Origin: Streptomyces sp. 549
Lineage (GTDB): Bacteria; Actinomycetota; Actinomycetes; Streptomycetales; Streptomycetaceae
Length of the DNA stretch: 64,000 nucleotides
NCBI RefSeq assembly: GCF_030124175.1
Contig: NZ_JASKMT010000019.1
Span: 46,885-110,884 of the forward strand
Direction of reading: 5' to 3'
A model generated the notes under the pieces. It was not told where the DNA came from and ran no database searches. It was given only the letters and a program-made list of their open reading frames with translations. Shown here piece by piece: positions 57,373 to 64,000 of this stretch (position 1 is the stretch's first letter; each line of letters opens with the position of its first letter). A program made the position numbers and the translations under genes.

Positions 57373-58347
57373 ATGAAGGCATGGCGGGTCCACGAGAACG
57401 GCGAACCGGGCAAGGTGATGCGGCTGGAGGACGTGCCCGAACCCGTACCCGGGCCGGGTGAACTCCTGGTGCGCGTCACGGCGGCCAACGTCAACTTCCC
57501 CGACGCGCTGCTCTGCATGGGCCGCTACCAGGTGCAGCCGCCGCTGCCCTTCACTCCCGGCGTCGAAGTGTGCGGCGAGGTGCTCGCCGGTGAAGGCGCC
57601 GAGGCGGGCAGCCGGGTCATCGCCCAGCCGGTGCTGCCCGGCGGCGGCTTCGCCGAGCGCGCCGTGGTGAGCGCCGCCACCGCGCTCCCGGCGCCCGCCG
57701 CGCTGGACGACGCCGAAGCCGCCGCCCTGCACATCGGCTACCAGACGGGCTGGTTCGGCCTGCACCGCAGGGCCCGACTCCAGGCGGGCGAGACGCTGCT
57801 GGTGCACGCCGCGGCCGGCGGCGTGGGCAGCGCCGCGGTGCAGCTCGGCAAGGCGGCCGGCGCCACCGTCATCGGTGTCGTCGGCGGCCCGGAGAAGGCG
57901 CGGGTGGCCCGCGAGCTGGGCTGCGACCTGGTGATCGACCGGCGCACCGAGGACCTGGTGGCAGCTGTGAAGGAGGCGACCGGCGGCCGGGGCGCGGACG
58001 TGGTCTACGACCCGGTGGGCGGCGACGCCTACGCCAAGTCGGTCAAGTGCATCGCCTTCGAGGGACGGGTGGTGGTGGTCGGTTTCGCCAGCGGCGCCGT
58101 GCCCACCCCCGGCCTGAACCACGCCCTGGTGAAGAACTACTCGGTGCTGGGCCTGCACTGGGGCCTCTACCAGAGACACGACCCGGCGGCCGTGCGGGAC
58201 TGCCACACCGAGCTGACCGCGCTCGCCGAACGGGGCGCCGTCCGCCCGCTGGTCAGCGAGCGGGTGCCGATGGACGCCGCGGGTGACGCCGTGCAGCGCG
58301 TGTACGAGGGCACCACCACGGGCCGTGTGGTGGTCCTGCCGGCCTGA
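57373..58347 (+). CDS. NADPH:quinone oxidoreductase-like MDR enzyme
   Basis: A 324-residue zinc-free medium-chain reductase. MKAWRVHENGEPGKVM opens it, LLVHAAAGGVGSAAVQLGKAAGATVIG is the NADP Rossmann motif in parts, and GADVVYDPVGGDAYAKS is the quinone-oxidoreductase signature. Members of this type also act as enoyl-CoA or crotonyl-CoA reductases and on unsaturated carbonyls. No cysteine lobe of zinc enzymes is present. The ATG at 57373 is preceded by GGGAAGAAC. It ends the SDR-tetR operon; a terminator hairpin follows. Confidence 0.93.
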   Translation: MKAWRVHENGEPGKVMRLEDVPEPVPGPGELLVRVTAANVNFPDALLCMGRYQVQPPLPFTPGVEVCGEVLAGEGAEAGSRVIAQPVLPGGGFAERAVVSAATALPAPAALDDAEAAALHIGYQTGWFGLHRRARLQAGETLLVHAAAGGVGSAAVQLGKAAGATVIGVVGGPEKARVARELGCDLVIDRRTEDLVAAVKEATGGRGADVVYDPVGGDAYAKSVKCIAFEGRVVVVGFASGAVPTPGLNHALVKNYSVLGLHWGLYQRHDPAAVRDCHTELTALAERGAVRPLVSERVPMDAAGDAVQRVYEGTTTGRVVVLPA

Positions 58348-58367
58348 GCCTCGACGCGGCACAGCAC

Positions 58368-58397
58368 TTCGGCCCGGACCGCACGGTCCGGGCCGAA
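58368..58397. terminator. Terminator between convergent oxidoreductase and ACAD genes
   Basis: Bases 58368-58381 are exactly complementary to 58384-58397, a 14-bp stem closing a CA gap, 20 bp after the oxidoreductase stop. Confidence 0.85.
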
Positions 58398-58433
58398 GCC
58401 GTCCGCGGACGGGGCCGAAGCCGTCCGCGGACG
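58391..58433. repeat. 21-bp direct repeat, two copies
   Basis: The 21-bp sequence at 58391-58411 recurs at 58413-58433 with a period of 22 bp. Each copy holds CGTCCGCGGACG, itself palindromic. It lies between the terminator and the end of the ACAD gene. Confidence 0.8.
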
Positions 58434-58443
58434 AACGTCCGTG

Positions 58444-59661
<1,218 letters not shown>

Positions 59662-59666
59662 GGCGG

Positions 59667-60689
59667 TCAGCCTTTCCGCAGGGTCGTGAGGCCGTGGTCG
59701 GTGAGTACCGGGACGAGCGCGCCGATGCGGTCGAAACCCGCGCCGACCGTCTGCCCGAGGGTGAAGCGGTAGTGGATGCCTTCGCAGATCACGGCGAGCT
59801 TGAAGTAGGCGAAGGCGGTGTACCAGGCGATACGGGACACGTCGCGGCCCGAGCCGGCCGCGTACCGCTCGACCAGCTCCACCGGGTCGGGGTGGCCGGG
59901 GGCGTCGCGGGTGGTGCTGATCGGGGCGCCCGCCACCCGGCGCTGCTCGCTGTACATCACCAGCAGCCCGACGTCGGTGAGCGGGTCGCCCAGGGTGGAC
60001 ATCTCCCAGTCCAGGACCGCCGAGATGCGGTCGTCCCCGGTGACCAGCACGTTGTCCAGCCGGAAGTCGCCGTGTACGACGGTGGCCGCGAGGGAGTCGG
60101 GCAGTTGCTGCCCGAGTGCGGCGTGCAGCTCGTCCACGCCCGGCAGGTCCCGGCTGCGGGAGGCGTCGAGCTGCTTGCCCCAGCGGCGCAGCTGGCGTTC
60201 GAGGAAGCCCTCGGGCCGCCCGAAGTCACCCAGCCCCACGGCCTGCGGGTCGACGGCGTGCAGCGCCACGAGGGTGTCGGGCAGTCCCAGCACCACCTCG
60301 CGCGTGCGCTGCGGTCCGAGCGCCACGAGCTGCTCGGCCGAGCGGTAGGGCGTGCCCTCGACCAGCTCCATCACGTAGAACGGGGCGCCGATCACCTCGG
60401 GGTCCTCGCACAGCAGGTCGGCGCGCGGCACGGGTACGTCGGTCGGTCCCAGGGCCCTGATCACCCGGTACTCGCGCGCCATGTCGTGCGCGGTGGCCAG
60501 GACGTGGCCCAGCGGCGGGCGGCGCACCACCCATGAGGAGCTGCCGTCGGTCACCCGGTAGGTGAGGTTCGACCGCCCGCCCTCGATGAGTTCGGCGCTG
60601 AGCGGCCCGCCCGCCATGCCGGGCCGCTCCCGGTCCAGGTGGGCCCGCAGCCGCGACAGGTCGAGCCCCGGCGGGTTGCCTTGGGTCAT
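59667..60689 (-). CDS. APH-fold kinase, ACAD10/11 kinase-domain / LvaA-like
   Basis: A 340-residue phosphotransferase. The N-lobe has GGRSNLTYRV and WVVRRPPLGHVLATAHDM (nucleotide lysine/arginine region), the catalytic loop VVHGDFRLDNVLV with Asp and Asn, and LDWEMSTLGDPLTDVGLLV with the metal Asp. This spelling is that of the bacterial kinases paired with ACAD10/11-like dehydrogenases, which phosphorylate 4-hydroxyacyl-CoA. The ATG at 60689 follows GGAAGGAG. It is first gene of a two-gene operon with its own palindromic operator at 60746-60765. It is not an antibiotic resistance kinase. Confidence 0.92.
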   Translation of the reverse strand: MTQGNPPGLDLSRLRAHLDRERPGMAGGPLSAELIEGGRSNLTYRVTDGSSSWVVRRPPLGHVLATAHDMAREYRVIRALGPTDVPVPRADLLCEDPEVIGAPFYVMELVEGTPYRSAEQLVALGPQRTREVVLGLPDTLVALHAVDPQAVGLGDFGRPEGFLERQLRRWGKQLDASRSRDLPGVDELHAALGQQLPDSLAATVVHGDFRLDNVLVTGDDRISAVLDWEMSTLGDPLTDVGLLVMYSEQRRVAGAPISTTRDAPGHPDPVELVERYAAGSGRDVSRIAWYTAFAYFKLAVICEGIHYRFTLGQTVGAGFDRIGALVPVLTDHGLTTLRKG

Positions 60690-60745
60690 CGTGCTCCTTC
60701 CAACCGAGTGGGACGGGAACGACCGAACAGCCGGCCAGCACAGAT

Positions 60746-60765
60746 CATGCCGACTAGTCGGTATG
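60746..60765. promoter_or_regulatory. TetR-type operator upstream of the kinase-ACAD operon
   Basis: A 20-bp near-perfect palindrome, minus-strand reading CATACCGACTAGTCGGCATG, with a single imperfect pair. It shares CATACCGACYRGTYRG with the site at 55850. It is 57 bp upstream of the kinase start. Confidence 0.8.
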
Positions 60766-60827
60766 GAGTCCAGAGCTGGGCGCGCGGGATGTGTCACGCC
60801 CGCCCGCCGGTCGTGCCGGGCCAACGG

Positions 60828-61136
60828 TCAACGAAGCAGCACGAAGCCCAGCGCCGCCAGGGCCAGCGTGCCCCCGGTCACCAGCCAGACGGTGCCCGGC
60901 GCCACCGGCGCGGGACGTGCCGTCGCCAGCCCGCGCAGGCGGCGGTGGGCCGTCAGCAGCAGCGCCGCCCACACCACGCCGGCCGCGGCGATCGCCAGCC
61001 ACCCCTCGGGTCCGCTGCCGGAGACCAGCGCCTGCCGGACGAACAGCAGCACCGCCACCGACGCGGCCAGCGTGGTGCGGCGCCACGCCAGGCGGGTCCG
61101 CTCCGGCTGCACCCCCGGGTCGCGCCCGGCGCTCAC
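60828..61136 (-). CDS. DUF202 family membrane protein
   Basis: A 102-residue protein with a short start (VSAGRDPGVQPERTRLAWRRT) and three hydrophobic helices. The ERTRLAWRRTTLA motif is the DUF202 hallmark; the function is unknown. The GTG at 61136 overlaps the preceding DUF202 gene's stop (GTGA), so the two paralogous halves are probably made together and may form a heteromer. Confidence 0.85.
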   Translation of the reverse strand: MSAGRDPGVQPERTRLAWRRTTLAASVAVLLFVRQALVSGSGPEGWLAIAAAGVVWAALLLTAHRRLRGLATARPAPVAPGTVWLVTGGTLALAALGFVLLR

Positions 61137-61540
61137 CCGCTGGTCCGCCCCAGCAGCACCGCCGCCGCGACCAGCACCGCGGCGGCGGTCGCGCCCAGGG
61201 CGAGCAGGGCGGGGAAGCGGGTCACGGGCAGGTCCTCGCCCCTGCGCATCGCCCGTTCGCAGCGCGTCCAGTGGTTGACCGCCCGCACCGCGCACACCGC
61301 GCCGCCCAGCAGCAGCGCCACCGCGATGGTGGTCCGCACCGCCCAGTCGAGGCCGGTGAGGAACTGGTCCACCGCGATGCCGCCGGCCACCAGCGCCAGC
61401 GCGGTGCGGATCCACGCCAGAAAGGTGCGCTCGTTGGCGAGCGAGAAGCGGTAGTCCGGAGTACTGCCCTCCTCCTGCAACCGCCGCGGGGAGAACCACA
61501 GCCGTACCGTGGCCGCCAGGGCCCCAACCCTTCCGATCAT
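61133..61540 (-). CDS. DUF202 (YidH-like) membrane protein
   Basis: A 135-residue protein. A 25-residue hydrophilic start is followed by the DUF202 hallmark RFSLANERTFLAWIRTALALVAGGIAV in blocks and three TM helices. YidH family; function unknown. The ATG at 61540. Cotranscribed with the second DUF202 gene and 9 bp downstream of the Nudix gene on the same strand, so a three-gene unit is possible. Confidence 0.9.
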   Translation of the reverse strand: MIGRVGALAATVRLWFSPRRLQEEGSTPDYRFSLANERTFLAWIRTALALVAGGIAVDQFLTGLDWAVRTTIAVALLLGGAVCAVRAVNHWTRCERAMRRGEDLPVTRFPALLALGATAAAVLVAAAVLLGRTSG

Positions 61541-61549
61541 GCTCCGACC

Positions 61550-62128
61550 CTAAGCGCTTGCCGGTCGGCCTTCACGGCACGGCCCCGGGGCTCCGCGCCC
61601 GCCCGGCCGGGTGGGCCGCAGTTCCCGCAGCCGCCGATGGCACTCCAGGCCGTCCGGCACCACGTCCCACTCCGGCAGCCGCCGCTCCAGCTCCTCCTCC
61701 GGCAGGAAGTCCCACCAGCCGACCTCGGAGGCCTGCGGGTTCACCGGCGATCCGCACACCACCTCGTACACCTGGACGAACCAAAGGTGCTCCGGTGAGG
61801 AGTAGAGGAACTTCAGCCGCCGCTCCGGCCGGGGCAGCCCGCTCACCCCCAGCTCCTCCCGCGCTTCCCGCAGCGCCGCGGCGTCGTAGCTCTCGCCCGC
61901 CCCGACCACGCCGCCGACCACCACGTCGTAACGGGCGGGGAAGACCAGCTTCCCCGCCGTCCGCCGGTGCACGAAGATCCGGCCGTGCCGGTCCCGCACC
62001 CGGACGGCTGCGGTCCGGTGGGCCAGCCGCCGCGCGGTGACCTCGCCCCGCCTGCCCCGGCCGACCACCCGGTCGTCCGCGTCCACGATGTCCAGCAGTT
62101 CGTCCTCGTCCACACCCCCATTCAACAA
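61550..62128 (-). CDS. Nudix hydrolase
   Basis: A 192-residue protein. The Nudix box is GGVVGAGESYDAAALREAREELG (about 71-93 in two parts), with the metal-binding REAREEL glutamates intact. The opening DELLDIVDADDRVVG resembles the IPP-isomerase/YfcD-like Nudix group. It hydrolyses nucleoside-diphosphate-linked compounds, the actual substrate unknown. The start is uncertain: TTG 62128, TTG 62125 or GTG 62113 are in frame and none has a textbook site. The Arg/Gly-rich C-terminus is not conserved. Confidence 0.9.
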   Translation of the reverse strand: MLNGGVDEDELLDIVDADDRVVGRGRRGEVTARRLAHRTAAVRVRDRHGRIFVHRRTAGKLVFPARYDVVVGGVVGAGESYDAAALREAREELGVSGLPRPERRLKFLYSSPEHLWFVQVYEVVCGSPVNPQASEVGWWDFLPEEELERRLPEWDVVPDGLECHRRLRELRPTRPGGRGAPGPCREGRPASA

Positions 62129-62226
62129 CCCCGCCCGGTGCCCTGCGCGGACTCCCGAGCGACACCGTGATCAATGGCGTGCACGACTGTTGACGGGCGT
62201 ACTACCGCCGAGTAAGCCTTGCGGGC

Positions 62227-63882
62227 ATGGCGTATGACGCGGACGTAGTGGTGATCGGGGCGGGCCTGGCGGGACTGGCCGCCACCGCCGAACTGGCCGA
62301 GGCCGGGCGCAGGGTCATCCTGCTCGACCAGGAACCGGAGCAGTCCCTGGGCGGGCAGGCCCACTGGTCGTTCGGCGGCCTGTTCTTCGTCGGCTCCCCG
62401 GAGCAGCGCCGGCTGCGCATCCGCGACAGCTTCGCCCTCGCCTGGCAGGACTGGCAGGGCGCCGCCGGGTTCGACCGCGAGGAGGACCACTGGCCGCGCC
62501 GCTGGGCCGAGGCGTACGTCGACTTCGCAGCGGGCGAGAAGCGCGCCTGGCTGCGCCAGCAGGGGCTGCGCCTGTTCCCCGTGGTCGGCTGGGCCGAACG
62601 GGGCGGCTACCACGCGACCGGCCACGGAAACTCCGTCCCGCGCTTCCACATCACCTGGGGCACCGGCCCGGGTGTCGTCGAGCCCTTCGCCCGCCGGGTG
62701 CGCGAGGGCGTGGCCCGCGGCCGGGTCGAGCTGCGGTTCCGGCACCGCGTCACCGGGCTCTCCCGCTCGGCCGGCTCCGTCGACACCGTCACCGGCGACG
62801 TCCTGGTGCCCACCGCCGCGCCGCGCGGCACCGCCACCTCGCGGGAGACCGCCGGCAGCTTCGAACTCCGCGCGCAGGCGGTGATCGTCACCACCGGCGG
62901 CATCGGCGGCAACCACGAACTGGTGCGGGCCAACTGGCCCGCAAGCCTCGGCAGGCCACCGCGCCGGATGATCACCGGCGTGCCCGAGCACGTGGACGGC
63001 GCGATGCTCGGCGTCGCCGAGCAGGCCGGCGCCCGGCACATCAACCGGGACCGGATGTGGCACTACACCGAGGGCGTGGAGAACTGGGACCCGATCTGGC
63101 CCAACCACGCCATCCGCATCCTGCCGGGACCGTCCTCACTGTGGCTGGACGCCACCGGCAAGCGCCTGCCGGTGCCGCTGTTCCCCGGCTTCGACACGCT
63201 CGGTACGCTCCGGCACATCATGCACAGCGGCCACGACTACACCTGGTTCGTGCTGACGCAGAAGATCATCGAGAAGGAGTTCGCACTCTCCGGCTCCGAG
63301 CAGAACCCCGACCTGACCGGGCGCAGCATCCGCCAGGTGCTGGGCCGCGCCCGCTCCGGAGCGCCCGCCCCGGTACGGGCGTTCATGGAACGCGGCAAGG
63401 ACTTCATCGTCGAGCGCGACCTCGACACGCTGGCCGCCCGGATGAACGACCTCACCGGGGACGGCCTCATCGACCCGGTGGCGCTGCGCCGCGAGATCGA
63501 GGCCCGCGACCGGGAGATCACCAACCCCTTCACCAAGGACCTCCAGGTGACGGCGCTGCGCGGAGCCCGCGCCTACCTCGGGGACCGGCTCATCCGGGTC
63601 GCCGCCCCGCACCGCCTGCTCGACCCCGCCGCCGGGCCGCTGGTGGCCGTGCGGCTGAACATCCTCACCCGCAAGTCGCTCGGCGGGCTGGAGACCGACC
63701 TGTCCTCCCGCGTCCTGTCCGAGGACGGCACCCCGCTGCCGGGCGTCTACGCGGCGGGTGAGGCAGCCGGCTTCGGCGGCGGCGGCATGCACGGATACCG
63801 CTCGCTGGAGGGCACCTTCCTCGGCGGCTGCCTGTTCTCCGGCCGCACCGCGGGCCGGGCGGCGGCCAAGGCCGTGGGCTGA
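62227..63882 (+). CDS. FAD-binding dehydrogenase, KstD/fumarate-reductase flavoprotein type
   Basis: A 551-residue flavoprotein. DADVVVIGAGLAGLAATAELAEAG is the FAD Rossmann motif (in parts), followed by GGQAHWSFGG. Later blocks are VIVTTGGIGGNHELV, GVYAAGEAAGFGGGGMHGYRSLEGTFLGGCLFSGRTAGRAAA (in parts), which closes the FAD domain. Members of this family dehydrogenate ketosteroid- or acyl-like substrates; the true KstD Tyr set is not certain, so the substrate is open. A TTGACG (62190-62195) 17 nt before TAAGCC is a possible promoter. It is divergent from the Nudix gene. The ATG at 62227 lacks a strong ribosome binding site. Confidence 0.9.
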   Translation: MAYDADVVVIGAGLAGLAATAELAEAGRRVILLDQEPEQSLGGQAHWSFGGLFFVGSPEQRRLRIRDSFALAWQDWQGAAGFDREEDHWPRRWAEAYVDFAAGEKRAWLRQQGLRLFPVVGWAERGGYHATGHGNSVPRFHITWGTGPGVVEPFARRVREGVARGRVELRFRHRVTGLSRSAGSVDTVTGDVLVPTAAPRGTATSRETAGSFELRAQAVIVTTGGIGGNHELVRANWPASLGRPPRRMITGVPEHVDGAMLGVAEQAGARHINRDRMWHYTEGVENWDPIWPNHAIRILPGPSSLWLDATGKRLPVPLFPGFDTLGTLRHIMHSGHDYTWFVLTQKIIEKEFALSGSEQNPDLTGRSIRQVLGRARSGAPAPVRAFMERGKDFIVERDLDTLAARMNDLTGDGLIDPVALRREIEARDREITNPFTKDLQVTALRGARAYLGDRLIRVAAPHRLLDPAAGPLVAVRLNILTRKSLGGLETDLSSRVLSEDGTPLPGVYAAGEAAGFGGGGMHGYRSLEGTFLGGCLFSGRTAGRAAAKAVG

Positions 63883-63921
63883 CCCGCCCGCACGGGGCCG
63901 CCCGCCGCGCGGTCCCTGCCC

Positions 63922-64000
63922 CCACCCCCACTCGGCTCAGCTCCCACCCCCCACGCGGCTCAGCTTCCACCCCCCCACGCGGCTCACCCCCCCCACCCCC
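63922..64000. repeat. C-rich tandem repeat at the window end
   Basis: About three copies of a 24-25-nt unit (CCCACKCGGCTCAGCTYCCACC) after the flavoprotein gene, each with a GCGGCTCA core and C-runs. It continues past the window, so copy number is unknown. Confidence 0.75.

Noticed and set aside
60746..60765. Aminoglycoside resistance for the kinase downstream
   Set aside because: The operon context and ACAD10/11-type spelling point to acyl-CoA metabolism, not antibiotic modification.
61551..61560. Second KstR2-like TAAGCGCTTG site upstream of DUF202
   Set aside because: It overlaps the stop codon of the Nudix gene and lacks the flanking A...T of the consensus; probably chance.

Overview
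This window comes from a very GC-rich actinomycete chromosome and reads as Streptomyces or a close relative. The supports are strong GC bias at third codon positions, frequent GTG/TTG starts, GTGA/ATGA start-stop overlaps, streptogrisin-type secreted proteases, a SepF with actinomycete features, a class 2 secreted lipase, a sortase-anchored LPMO and several Streptomyces-typical regulators. I saw no rRNA, tRNA, CRISPR array, insertion sequence or phage gene; the window looks like chromosomal accessory/arm-type content. Names are based on motif recognition, not on database searches.

Layout. (1) 1-10 kb: the end of an MFS exporter, a glutaryl-CoA-dehydrogenase-like enzyme, SepF, a DUF5685 protein with an extreme cysteine tail, a DUF1684 protein, two paralogous streptogrisin proteases flanking a slipin (SPFH protein), then aspartate-semialdehyde dehydrogenase behind a 26-bp perfect hairpin. 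(2) 10.6-16 kb: a stand-alone ANTAR protein and a DNA-damage mutagenesis operon (DnaE2-type polymerase plus a degenerate Y-family/ImuB-like partner) behind a LexA-type SOS box. (3) 16-19.6 kb: secreted lipase, LAETG-anchored AA10 LPMO and a kinase-fold protein. (4) 19.6-26 kb: an iron-box-controlled siderophore operon (ATP-grasp ligase, two NIS synthetases, PLP decarboxylase) with the gene order of the vibrioferrin pvs cluster but no exporter gene. (5) 26-30.8 kb: a DoxX/DodA operon divergent from a MarR regulator with two palindromic operators between them; a double-GNAT protein; a GntR-DDAH pair.

(6) 30.8-41.3 kb: a surface-glycan locus: GH39-like hydrolase, a 1,221-residue flippase fused to a second multi-TM module, polysaccharide deacetylase, two GT2 glycosyltransferases, a CelD/BcsL-type acetyltransferase and a small membrane protein. 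The glycosyltransferase operon is preceded by a roughly 300-nt highly structured leader that may be a regulatory RNA. (7) 41.4-45.1 kb: homogentisate dioxygenase coupled to a HutC-type regulator, and an HTH/TPR regulator. (8) 45.5-62 kb: an acyl-CoA, aldehyde and alcohol catabolic region: a molybdopterin oxidoreductase, aldehyde dehydrogenase, Zn alcohol dehydrogenase, two acyl-CoA dehydrogenases, an APH-type kinase, SDR, quinone oxidoreductase, MaoC hydratase and amidase, with three TetR regulators whose probable operators can be read in the DNA. The APH kinase plus ACAD pair matches the split form of ACAD10/11 and the LvaA/LvaC pair, suggesting 4-hydroxyacyl-CoA catabolism. (9) 60.8-64 kb: two DUF202 membrane proteins, a Nudix hydrolase, a KstD-like flavoprotein and a short tandem repeat running off the window end.

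The best candidates for a less-described system are the pvs-like siderophore operon with an apparently leaderless first gene, the TetR circuits in which one operator sequence recurs at two promoters, and the structured leader in front of the glycan operon.
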